This document shows positions 16,701-22,245 of a stretch of DNA of 35,331 nucleotides, piece after piece. Position numbers and translations under genes: made by a program. The notes under the pieces were generated by a model. It was not told the DNA's origin. It did no database searches and worked only from the letters and a program-made list of their open reading frames with translations. How positions within the stretch are numbered: position 1 is the stretch's first letter; each line of letters starts with the position of its first letter. This DNA comes from Candidatus Cloacimonadota bacterium (lineage in GTDB: Bacteria > Cloacimonadota > Cloacimonadia > Cloacimonadales > WRIO01). The stretch covers positions 1-35,331 of the forward strand of contig WRLO01000031.1 in the NCBI GenBank assembly GCA_009777575.1, in the 5' to 3' direction.

Positions 16701-18880
16701 ACAACTATCTTTGCAGTAGGTGAGTCTGATCTAATGTTCCCGATTACCTCTCCACCGTCTATAATCAGCTCTGTAATATTAATACTTATTATATTGATAA
16801 CAGGGTTTGTGTGCTCTGATTTCAGGTATCCGCCCTCTACTATTTCGAGCGTGCCAGACCCTGTAATAGGTATGTTGATCATCCACTGAGCTCCGCTTAC
16901 ATTCGCTTCCCATTTTACTATCACATCGTGTGGAATATTTAAGGTGAGATTTTGGTTATTTTGAACTGTCATATCTTCCGCTGAAGATATCGTGACCACA
17001 CTGCCCTCTACTGTGGCAATTAATTTATCGGTTTGTCCGGTTGGGAAAGCCCTTATAGTGCCCAGCATAGCCTCTATCTCTGTAATCACAGTAATTCCCT
17101 CTACCTCGAAAAAGCCTTCGTTTGTGCCGTTTTTATATGTTATACCTGATTTACCCTCTTGTATATTCCAATAAACAGTTGCAGTTTCTGGCTGAAAGTA
17201 TAAGTTATTTCGAGTATTCATAACAAGTGGGGTTGATTGATTCTCGGCAGAATTTCTAAGGATCTTTATCACATCGCCTGAAATAGTGAGCGCATCCAAA
17301 GTATTGATGTCCCATGAACCTTCATAATAAGTTAAAGATTCTGTATATAACACACCGCTGGTCATTGAGCCAAATGCGATTGTCATGGGGTTTGCTAATT
17401 CTTTGCTCATTAATACAACATCATTTATCGTAAGGAAACTTTTATCGATGTCAAAAAGAACCTGATCTGCTGATACCTTGCCACGGGACATCACTATAGT
17501 AGCATTCTCAGAAACAGACTTGATTCTGCCAAGCACAGTTCCACCATTGAGGTGCAATTTTGTGAAAGATTGAGCTTTAATTTGTATAATTTCAGCATTA
17601 TTCGTTCTTTCTAATCTAGCAGGAGATAATATCTCTATTTCACCAGCACTATCTTCAGAAAACTCGATATGCCAAATATTTCCACTGATGCTGGCACCCC
17701 ATTCGATTTTTACATTTTGGGGGATGGTCAAGATGAGATTGTTTTCTACGGCTGTTACATCTCCGGTTACGGTCACGAGATCGCCATCGTTATTCGGAGT
17801 GGCGGTAAGTGAGCCAGTTCCGCCGTGCTGCCAGTTATTAATTTGTTCTAATAAAGCATCCACTGGAGTAAGCACAGTCACTTCTGGAACTTCGATAAAG
17901 TCGGTAACAGTGCCATTTGTATAAGAAATCCCGTGTTTTCCATCTTCAATACTCCATTCGGCGGTAGCGATGTTTCCCTCTGATCGGACATGCAGGTCAT
18001 CACTAGATCCAGCAGGATAGCTCGGTTGACCGTTTATTTTGTCCCAGCCGATGGCTACAGCATTTTCTGTAAGGGTGAATGAACCTCCCCACCCTGCCGT
18101 CTCTGAATTTGAATATAAAAGACCGCCAGACATGATGACAGGATTGCTTGATAGATTCTGAACAACGGAATTTGGCGAAGGATTGGCAAAAGTGCTTTTG
18201 AGGATACCTCCTGTAATTTTAAGGGTTACATCATTCATAATTATTACGACAGTTTCATGACCGATCATTAATCCACCGGAGATATTAATTTCACCCCCAG
18301 TTGAAGAGATGACAGCTCCTGCATAAATAGATTCATTTTGAACTAAACCTTTGATAATTTCGATCCTTCCCTGACTTGAGTTAGACCCAATACTACCGAG
18401 CACCGTTCCACCGTTTACTTTAACGGTAGATTCTGAGGGGTCCTCTATGATGATAACTTCTTGATTTGATTTGTCTTCGATGACACCCTCTACTATATCG
18501 AGCGTGCCTTTGCTGTCGGCGGTAAGTTCGATCCACCAATTTGCACCTCTGGTCGTGGCTTTCCACTCTACTGTGACGCCCAGCGGGATGTTTAATATTA
18601 AGTTTTGCTGAAATTGAATGTTGTTTACAGTGCCAGTCACTGTCACCAGATCACCTACAGCATTTGCCGATAGTGAGCCATTTTCAGGCGAGCCACCGTT
18701 CCAACTGTTAAGATAATTAACAAGATCGGTGGTAGTTTGTGCGAATAAATTCGCCGATAAAATCATCATAAAGATGATGATGATGGCTGTGTTTTTCATC
18801 CACTGTGATAGTGGGCTTTTGTTTATATCAATCGGGACGATTGACTGTTCGGAAATATTTTTTTGATTTAAAGTTTTCAT
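7703..18880 (-). CDS. Giant exported repeat protein with nine beta-helix-like modules
   Basis: A single 3725-residue frame with Shine-Dalgarno AAGGAGG before the ATG. Residues ~30-48 (NTAIIIIFMMILSANLFAQ) form a signal peptide after a long N-region, so the protein leaves the cytoplasm. Nine homologous ~270-residue modules start near residues 48, 339, 600, 880, 1177, 1475, 1769, 2590 and 2873. Each runs from an INNWxxGGTG-type start through VTVxGxV, LxIPxxVTVxW, GTLEI, an INGGTVxGxI ladder of short strands and MTGGVLFS, to IGWD and GISYxNG. The ladder looks like a right-handed beta-helix. Fibronectin-III-like domains lie at ~2080-2590 (with FTWSDP, YKVYFGTDY..TYYWKVVPEN) and ~3154-3364 (two copies, RPTFTWTN/RPTFTWEN). 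The end (~3364-3725) looks like beta-sandwich domains (IxFGGGGFGSEENFSLLN). No T9SS sorting domain is seen at the C-terminus (ends RVYRSRNMD). Likely a surface or adhesin-like protein; the ligand is unknown. Confidence 0.85.
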   Translation of the reverse strand: MKTLNQKNISEQSIVPIDINKSPLSQWMKNTAIIIIFMMILSANLFAQTTTDLVNYLNSWNGGSPENGSLSANAVGDLVTVTGTVNNIQFQQNLILNIPLGVTVEWKATTRGANWWIELTADSKGTLDIVEGVIEDKSNQEVIIIEDPSESTVKVNGGTVLGSIGSNSSQGRIEIIKGLVQNESIYAGAVISSTGGEINISGGLMIGHETVVIIMNDVTLKITGGILKSTFANPSPNSVVQNLSSNPVIMSGGLLYSNSETAGWGGSFTLTENAVAIGWDKINGQPSYPAGSSDDLHVRSEGNIATAEWSIEDGKHGISYTNGTVTDFIEVPEVTVLTPVDALLEQINNWQHGGTGSLTATPNNDGDLVTVTGDVTAVENNLILTIPQNVKIEWGASISGNIWHIEFSEDSAGEIEILSPARLERTNNAEIIQIKAQSFTKLHLNGGTVLGRIKSVSENATIVMSRGKVSADQVLFDIDKSFLTINDVVLMSKELANPMTIAFGSMTSGVLYTESLTYYEGSWDINTLDALTISGDVIKILRNSAENQSTPLVMNTRNNLYFQPETATVYWNIQEGKSGITYKNGTNEGFFEVEGITVITEIEAMLGTIRAFPTGQTDKLIATVEGSVVTISSAEDMTVQNNQNLTLNIPHDVIVKWEANVSGAQWMINIPITGSGTLEIVEGGYLKSEHTNPVINIISINITELIIDGGEVIGNIRSDSPTAKIVVNSGLAESITSSPAISLNNGSLEIKGGEVRAFDQVINHTSGSLQITGGLIKQSSPDADQPIISTTSGTMTGGLLFSHAPSIDYGNLNLSGNAFAVAWDYGLDQRNYIVGSNEHLTVAYPPSGAAAIWNIMDNKNGITYYSDEYENFIQITEVTLTNPVQDLINAITQWNHGGTPVRALTAEYEAISKTVTVDGTVTGAGPGTPAYDLSLIIPTGVTVKWNASVSGLWYQIILADASVGTLEITDQSEFSRTFTNGAIFRIASSSTSTLSINGGKVYGSLRSDATGGTIEIKGGLVQNFNTNYSTISMGEGKLNIIGGVVESGTQAAVMAGAGVIGSMTGGLIRSNTGHIFNGPSTLTYPISGGALFSKQTTVTTYGISLSDNAVQIGWDAAKNTGVYALGSRMHLHPDYTGTHTPRYARWEILDGKTGISYANGDNNTGFIEIGEVDLVSGIDYLIATINNWNHGVTVSEDDKIHAQETDDNQVTVTGNVSGISWMADNLELRIPADVTLIWNANLSGYPQIVFTEESAGTMLIGEGVKVQTTGTNSLFWFKTDSDDSDFCSATTLHINGGEVLGMIYTEAKDATILLTEGLIEYYDDNEYSALIGLEAGKLIIEGGKVNTNSIAINSLSGGSVEIKGGIISNKTGHIILHDDNVTMSGGVLFSEKESVTTNPTLGVTLDENAILIGWDKQTPPITYLEGYTTNLKWDEAVPEDAVVEWGFLDDKQGIYYEKGTNKGIIELEGVTVKPPLQALLETINNWEPGGTGELKATNVDNTVTVRGDVTTSGTRNLSLTIPPSVTVIWEASVSGQSFQIQFSEISSGIFELVEGAELNKTGSGAVVRLSAGSATHLKINGGTVKGEGIYSISENATIEIIDGYIESPAFAINIDAGHLKMSGGTVKSTNDDRDTIFLGGAFPEHGRPGTGSAEITGGIIHNSNFRRVINNAGSGSATISNAVVFSGNAPDTNSMWLGFTLFENTILIAWNSAAGAASYTEGEDDDIDVFFETPAANDSVEWGLLGGKTGIRYTNGDISGIIELDIPVATKIQALVDYINNEGGAGWNHGGSGSIVAQIPNPAEKTVTVEGNIWNANQSDNYLKLNIPKEVTVVWTASISGWYFTLEFPAGSSGIFNMVDGVLSATNVAQTISFANVEVNGSSTLLIIDGGTVNRGIYSGSHDATVEIRSGKVSGTVSRALQITRGKFIISGGLVENTGTENAIYLQSSNPDNVISGGVIRSEIAQVINVYSTPTGLITMTGGVLFTTSEEVTLPANGLELIADALAFGYNSSSPATVYASGSRDDILVAYPDLDDPVAEAEVYWSEVGGDFGIRYIHGGNFGFIEIPGVTVSPGVFHPVRNLTVADNEGNMPNFSWDAPLSDGNQGIYNGVRIYKNGGSIPYRTLGASVFTWSDPEFWDEVIWSKQEYKFAAIYINLSGEAEGVDIATWRRENSREMASVWIAPQVSGNVDYDVTLNWQWLDDSFQPVTAPDNIGLMYAIYLDGDIVGRTAETSFTHEDVIADDYTNRYKIVPYIDDYEFYTREVFEKIIVGTLSLDDIIDLGEDILYYEKAYFYTEATVRAALNYPDDSFELILLDNNGSLQIYGENKLFDIDHDYGISGVIQNKIPAVLQAADIGENNLQPNKGSVVDVAIDANVMKFVNITELELATSSAWPGVVQSDPRFRVLTLVDEEGDTIDVILFDAEYNGTGDFFGEEPEYWPLNVQGILVEDITLGSLTFSSGKYLLVRSPEDFMDPAEYPPLPAIILSPPNVSTPNVDLDQILSWERNPNGEKPRGYKVYFGTDYQSVVENSVLQLVAENSVLQTTWTPTGANALEYDTTYYWKVVPENRKGPAEDCPIWSFTTMEDPVITLVNTINAWGALFSSTILAERDEFDQTQVLVTGVYNAVSLPSLILNIPKDVTVKWEAKVTVNNLILGIPASSSGIIEIGANGRLEKTETSPILSIQDGSSTTVKLNGGELIGLVRSDSEDAKLEIIDGSITGLNGQYAIDLRAGELELIGGLVRGEQIVILVSSGAEASIDGGVIQNSSTGPIIVTYPGGTTAMTGGVLFSSSGAVSYSGFTLGSEVITIGWNNPTGKDLYASETAEDLLVNHSGAAFWDFITSDPTKYGISYSRGANTGFFEVAGVVVKTAMQIFIDSVEAWVPDADYPLNRLSAVQTGANEVTIDGDISSVTSEHYINLKVPDGLTVKWNASVISENWWYINIIADSKGTFELESGVIDGACFDLHSLASTTFKVNGGTMLNGYILSNSIVGLVEISAGLVQGSSNHSAVIYISNSHLVVSGGEVRGTKTAVQISSNGSFAMDGGFIQSVEGFAVDSDNDTNANMSDGVLFSSGAFVAMNVNYSGDAIGVRWNKTPGTTEYTRDTSEDISVISELGTASAVWGREGSIPVIRYANGTNTGYIEIDADLTILEPYPLPVVLGVPSAGAVNVPLRPTFTWTNPADADSWTDLKLYISEDVDFETYEIISLLAVKDAGSYTLSVSEALHFEKTYQWKIVPQNTRGENPDPTVRSFTTLDEPLPLNVTLLLPLNDASDEPLRPTFTWENNAGEPTNLTGLWLYVSDEETTVLNVTNRVSIFSEIASGEYTLTENLTQITEYFWTIVPENSKGLTENPIIRSFTTIDYPVVFNLPIIDFQGSTENFGDTIQSSMLNPASDYLNGYDYLFEFEIQEESVITASISGTNSGLFIVKKSDWAEMAQTAAQAIAGIFGSNGGSQNNIRLGADRYIGIVSSQNDFIDFTLNISALRVEEFSIDKNEIILEVGQTLDSFIVVNNRQIDTSTLQFVLGGVNSNNFTLTLLGGQYSPSTPMIRTLGIGETVAVNIEYIGTDIRIQNAWIDVISYPFAIDSYKQRITLTKVSEAPFEIDLDEDEISFGGGGFGSEENFSLLNMIDENVMVSIEISIHDENGVDHTMHFDFRIEGGDFIDEGNGVITILANGMVDIVISYVPKGFGQHYANLVLRFLDEGGRSGVSPVRVYRSRNMD
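11246..11299. repeat. Two tandem 27 bp palindrome-containing units inside the giant gene
   Basis: Units 11246-11272 and 11273-11299 each contain the palindrome ggagaacggagttctcc (last base varied in unit 2) followed by a CTAC. They add ENSVLQLVA / ENSVLQTTW in frame within a fibronectin-III-like domain. Length and layout match the tandem units at 1466-1519 although the palindrome itself differs. Confidence 0.75.
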
Positions 18881-19031
18881 ACTTTTTTCTCCTCCTTAGT
18901 ATGACTTGTATTTTTTTAGATTTATTTATTCTGTAAGAATTATTGCTGAGCAGAATCATTAATGACCGCAGTCTGAAAAGCGTTTACCTTTATATTCTGT
19001 AGGAATTATGGCTTTCCATGCGTCTATAACT

Positions 19032-19118
19032 TCAAACTTCCTCCCGCATGCCCCTACACATTTTTGTGTCTTCTTTATTATCTACCCGAAAATGCTTTTT
19101 TAGCAAGCTAAGTGGCAT
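19032..19118 (-). CDS. Possible short ORF (28 residues) upstream of the giant gene
   Basis: The ATG at 19118 follows a good Shine-Dalgarno (GGGAGG, 7 nt away). The product begins MPLSLLKKHFRVDNKEDTKM and ends REEV. It lies downstream of an AT-rich block (19141-19188) that is duplicated at 19671. It could be a leader peptide or chance; nothing in it is recognised. Confidence 0.25.
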   Translation of the reverse strand: MPLSLLKKHFRVDNKEDTKMCRGMREEV

Positions 19119-19140
19119 ATCACATCCTCCCATTTTTTTT

Positions 19141-19188
19141 ATTTTTTATCGTTTTTTGTCATTTTTCAAAAAAAAGGTAAAAAGTCAA
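19141..19188. repeat. AT-rich ~48 bp direct repeat, copy 1
   Basis: The segment attttttatcgttttttgtc...aaaaagtcaag closely matches 19671-19718 (attttta tcgtttttcgtc...aaaaagttaag). Both read on the minus strand toward the giant gene and could be a duplicated upstream control region. Confidence 0.55.
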
Positions 19189-19260
19189 GATTTTTTTGAA
19201 AATCAAAATTCTCAATATCTTTGGCTTCTCTGTATTCTCTGTGGTTAAATCTTTTTAGTT

Positions 19261-19501
19261 AACATACTATGCACATACCGAAGGTATGTGAAGCTATGTA
19301 GAAAATGATGTAAAACCACAAAAACGCATCCCGTAGGGATGCAACCAATCAATTGGCATTCGTAGGGAACGCATGTATGCGTTCCGCCTCAATGTAGAAT
19401 TTAATTAATTGTAAACATACCTTACACATACCGAAGGTATGTGAAGCTATGTAGAAAATGATGTAAAACCACAAAAACGCATCCCGTAGGGATGCAACCA
19501 A
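19261..19501. repeat. Tandem duplication of a palindromic repeat block (153 bp period)
   Basis: A 77 bp stretch at 19272-19348 is repeated exactly at 19425-19501, and the match extends 11 bp further left with three mismatches. The unit holds a hairpin (cacataccgaaggtatgtg) with the tail aagctatgtagaaaa and a second hairpin (gcatcccgtagggatgc). Between copies lies another hairpin (ggaacgcatgtatgcgttcc, tail caatgtagaattt). Confidence 0.85.
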
Positions 19502-19670
19502 GCTATTGGCACACTTTGTTGCATCCCTACAAGATGAAACATGGTGCATATATTACTTTCTAAAGAGCTAACATCTATACGCAAACGACTTTTCGGAGTG
19601 GACTCTTCAATGGTTTTGTAACCTTTTTTTTCTTTCATGTTTTCACATTAGCCTTTTTAAAGATTATTTT

Positions 19671-19718
19671 ATTTTTATCGTTTTTCGTCATTTTTCAAAA
19701 AAAGGTTAAAAAGTTAAG
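19671..19718. repeat. AT-rich ~48 bp direct repeat, copy 2
   Basis: Second copy of the block at 19141-19188, 530 bp away in the same orientation, with a few substitutions. Confidence 0.55.
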
Positions 19719-19849
19719 TTTTGCTATGAAAAAAAAACATAGAACTAAATAAAATTGAAATTTTGAAAAAATCTTGACATAATCCGCTAAAAAAAAATCA
19801 TGGCTCAGGACTAAAATATTTTATACCTTTTGTGAAGTTAGGAGTGTTT

Positions 19850-20950
19850 ATGAAGACTATATTTATAGTTGATGACAAGGATACTAACTTGTTGTTGGCA
19901 AAGACAGCACTTGAGGGGGCATTTAAGACATTTGCCTTACCTTCAGCAGAGAGAATGTTTAAACTCGCTGATAAAATAACGCCTGATTTGATTTTACTGG
20001 ATATTGATATGCCTGATATGGATGGTTTTGAAGCCATGAGTATCTTAAAAAAGGACGAAAAGCTTAAATCTATCCCAGTTATTTTTCTCACTGGAAAAAA
20101 CGATGCAGCTTCTGAAATTCATGGTTTCGAGCTAGGAGCTCTTGATTTTATCAACAAACCATTTTCAGCACCAGTGCTTTTAAAAAGAGTAGAATCTCAT
20201 ATTGAGATGGACAATATGATCAAGGCTATTCATCATAAAAATGAAGAGTTGATGAAAATAGATGAGTCAAAGAATAATATCCTTGCTATGATTTCTCATG
20301 ATATGCGAAATTATTTAGGAAGTATCCAGCAGGCTATAGATTTGATCAATTTAAAACATCAAGGTTTTGATGATAATAAATATATCAAAATAATTGATAG
20401 TTCTGCAGGAAAAGCACTTAATTTACTTAAAGACATCTTGAGTATCAACAAACTCGAAGCTGAACTTGATGATATCACCTTTACTCGTTATGATTTAAAT
20501 AAACTAATAACAGAGAGCAATGAAAACTTAAAGCTGATAGCAAAACAGAAAAGCATAAATATGATATTTGACTTTCCTGAAGAACCTATATTCTGTATGC
20601 TACATCCAGAAAAATTTCATAGGGCTTTAGACAATCTCTGTATAAATGCAATTAAATTTACTAATGCCAATGGAACAATTACAGTTAAAGCTCGTGTTGT
20701 AGGGGAATTAGTCGAAATACATATCGTAGATACAGGTATAGGTATCGAACCTGAAATGATCGATAAGCTTTTTGAAAAATATACCAAAGCAGGAAGAACA
20801 GGTACAGCAGGAGAGGCATCAACAGGACTTGGTCTATATATTGTTAAACAGATTATAGGACTCCATAGTGGAACTATTGAAGTGAAGTCAGTAGTTGGCG
20901 AGGGATCTGAGTTTATTATAAAGCTACCATTAGCAAGTTCTACTGAATAA
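19850..20950 (+). CDS. Hybrid response regulator-histidine kinase
   Basis: The protein has 366 residues from the ATG at 19850. I prefer this to the in-frame GTG at 19832 because a TAGGAG Shine-Dalgarno lies just before it and the receiver domain starts at once (MKTIFIVDD). The receiver domain covers residues 1-120, with acidic pocket Asp8/Asp9, phospho-acceptor Asp51 (LLDIDMPD), Thr81 and Lys103. The dimerisation/HisKA part has the phospho-histidine at His150 (ISHDMRN). The ATPase part has an N-box (NLCINAIKFTN), G1 (DTGIGIEPEM) and G2 (STGLGLYIVKQI). There is no membrane segment, so it is cytosolic and receives its signal from another kinase or partner. It lies 332 bp upstream of the MCE operon on the same strand; a regulatory link is possible but not shown. 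No partner gene with an output domain is adjacent. Confidence 0.92.
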   Translation: MKTIFIVDDKDTNLLLAKTALEGAFKTFALPSAERMFKLADKITPDLILLDIDMPDMDGFEAMSILKKDEKLKSIPVIFLTGKNDAASEIHGFELGALDFINKPFSAPVLLKRVESHIEMDNMIKAIHHKNEELMKIDESKNNILAMISHDMRNYLGSIQQAIDLINLKHQGFDDNKYIKIIDSSAGKALNLLKDILSINKLEAELDDITFTRYDLNKLITESNENLKLIAKQKSINMIFDFPEEPIFCMLHPEKFHRALDNLCINAIKFTNANGTITVKARVVGELVEIHIVDTGIGIEPEMIDKLFEKYTKAGRTGTAGEASTGLGLYIVKQIIGLHSGTIEVKSVVGEGSEFIIKLPLASSTE

Positions 20951-20986
20951 ATTTTAATAACGAGGGATTAGTATTTTTTATATAAG

Positions 20987-21041
20987 CCATCAGAAAGCGG
21001 GCAAACACAAGGGTTGCCCCTGTTGTTTTCATGTCTGATGG
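20987..21041. repeat. Nested hairpin after the kinase gene
   Basis: An outer stem ccatcag (20987-20993) / ctgatgg (21035-21041) encloses an inner stem gggcaa (20999-21004) / ttgccc (21014-21019). It begins 36 bp after the kinase stop. It could be a repeat, an RNA structure or a weak terminator, but it has no trailing T-run. Confidence 0.5.
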
Positions 21042-21070
21042 TGTCGGGAAAATCGTCATGGGATGATTAA

Positions 21071-21258
21071 AAGACACACACTTTCAGTGTGTGTAAGGTA
21101 TGATTTTAATAGAAATCCATGGTCACCTTATGTTCCCACCCTGAAAGGGTGGGACTTTGACGAGATCCACCCCTTCAGGGTGGGATAATTTGGTGTATAC
21201 AATTTTCTATTAAAAATCACGCACTTTCAGTGTGTGTAAGGTATAATTTTATGGAAAT
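21071..21258. repeat. Composite palindromic repeat in front of the MCE operon
   Basis: Two near-identical hairpin-tail units (acacactttcagtgtgtgt head, tail aaggtat(g/a)atttta) begin near 21073 and 21218. They enclose two more hairpins, cccaccctgaaagggtggg (21135-21153) and ccaccccttcagggtggg (21167-21184). AT-rich inner arms (gattttaatagaaat / attttctattaaaaatc) are inverted. The second tail contains TATAAT at 21242-21247, 36 bp before the MCE start, so the repeat may carry part of the operon promoter; no good -35 is seen. Confidence 0.55.
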
Positions 21259-21282
21259 ATACTTTTCAGAGAGGACTCATAT

Positions 21283-22227
21283 ATGATTTCAAGAGCTCAA
21301 AAGCTTCGTTTAGCTGTTTTTTTATTGATTGGATTTTCGATATTGCTATTTATAATCATTTTATTGCTTGGTTCTCGGATCACGGAGCGAAGGGATTATT
21401 ATCAGATAGTTTTTGAAGAGACCTCTGTATTTGGTTTACAAATTGGAAGCGCTGTTTTATATCGCGGAATAAGAATAGGTCGTGTAGAGAATATAGAAAT
21501 TGATAGAAATAGAATTTCAGACATCATTGTATCTATCAGCGTGATTCATGGCACTCCGATCAAGGCAGATCAAGAAGCAACAATGATCATGGTCGGTATC
21601 ACGGGTTTGAAACAAATAGAATTGCGTGGTGGAACAAACGCATCAGCTTTTTTAAAGTCTGGAGATACTATCCCGACAGGTAGAACCTTGATGGACGATT
21701 TGACTGATAGAGCCGAAGCTATGGCATACAGAGTTGAGGCTATCATGGATAATCTAATAGAATTTACCAATAAAGAAAACCAAGAGAGGTTTGCTTCAAT
21801 CCTTGAAAATATAAACAAAACAGTCTCTGAAACACAAAATTCTATCGTTAATACAATTTTAAATGTCAATGATATAACTACTGAATTGAATTTAGCTTTA
21901 GTAGTTGTATCGGATATTTTAGTTAAATTGGACAATGTAATGGATCAGGAAAGGCTAAATACTATCATGGCAAATACTGAAACCATTACGACCCGATTGG
22001 CAGAAGTAGATTACACACAAGTTGGCTCAACAATAGAACTATTAAATGAATCTATTCAAAGAATAACTCTCATGATTTCTCGCATAGACTCAGTAGTTCA
22101 GAGGAATAGTCCAGATTTAACTGCTATAGTAGAAGAATTACGGGAAACAATGGAAAACTTGAATGAGTTTACCAGAATAATCACTGAAGACCCGTCTATA
22201 CTGATAAGATCACGAAGACATAATTGA
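21283..22227 (+). CDS. mlaD: MlaD-like MCE domain protein
   Basis: This 314-residue protein has an N-terminal membrane anchor (residues ~10-32, LAVFLLIGFSILLFIIILLL). A single MCE domain follows at ~36-115 (YYQIVFEETSVFGLQIGSAVLYRGIRIGRVENI...MIMVGITGLKQIELRGG). The rest is a long predicted helical tail to residue 314. MCE proteins bind and pass lipids in the periplasm; long helical tails in other members form tunnels or needles. Shine-Dalgarno GAGAGGAC precedes the ATG. It is the first gene of a four-gene operon that ends with permease and ATPase, an order unlike the better known one in which the MCE gene follows permease and ATPase. Confidence 0.9.
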   Translation: MISRAQKLRLAVFLLIGFSILLFIIILLLGSRITERRDYYQIVFEETSVFGLQIGSAVLYRGIRIGRVENIEIDRNRISDIIVSISVIHGTPIKADQEATMIMVGITGLKQIELRGGTNASAFLKSGDTIPTGRTLMDDLTDRAEAMAYRVEAIMDNLIEFTNKENQERFASILENINKTVSETQNSIVNTILNVNDITTELNLALVVVSDILVKLDNVMDQERLNTIMANTETITTRLAEVDYTQVGSTIELLNESIQRITLMISRIDSVVQRNSPDLTAIVEELRETMENLNEFTRIITEDPSILIRSRRHN

Positions 22228-22245
22228 TTTTAGGGAGATAATTAA

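Larger units (their letters stand above)
18881..19849. other. Repeat-rich divergent intergenic region
   Basis: This 969 bp stretch separates the giant gene from the kinase gene. It holds the palindromic repeats, two duplications described separately, and a further short direct repeat (ttctgtaagaattattgc at about 18930 and ttctgtaggaattatggc at about 18996). On the plus strand TTGACA at 19774-19779 lies upstream of the kinase, but I see no good -10 at the right distance. ORFs of 60-66 codons here are mostly translated repeat. Confidence 0.5.

Noticed and set aside
9748..17924. Many plus-strand ORFs inside the giant gene
   Set aside because: They are antisense shadows of the repetitive, Ser/Thr/Gly-rich coding strand and follow its module spacing.
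19349..19638. Two minus-strand ORFs of 63-66 codons
   Set aside because: They mostly translate the duplicated repeat block. The MKEKKGYKTIEEST start has no good ribosome site, so it is not called.
19774..19802. TTGACA upstream of the kinase as a full promoter
   Set aside because: No acceptable -10 lies 15-19 nt downstream, so only the -35-like box is mentioned.
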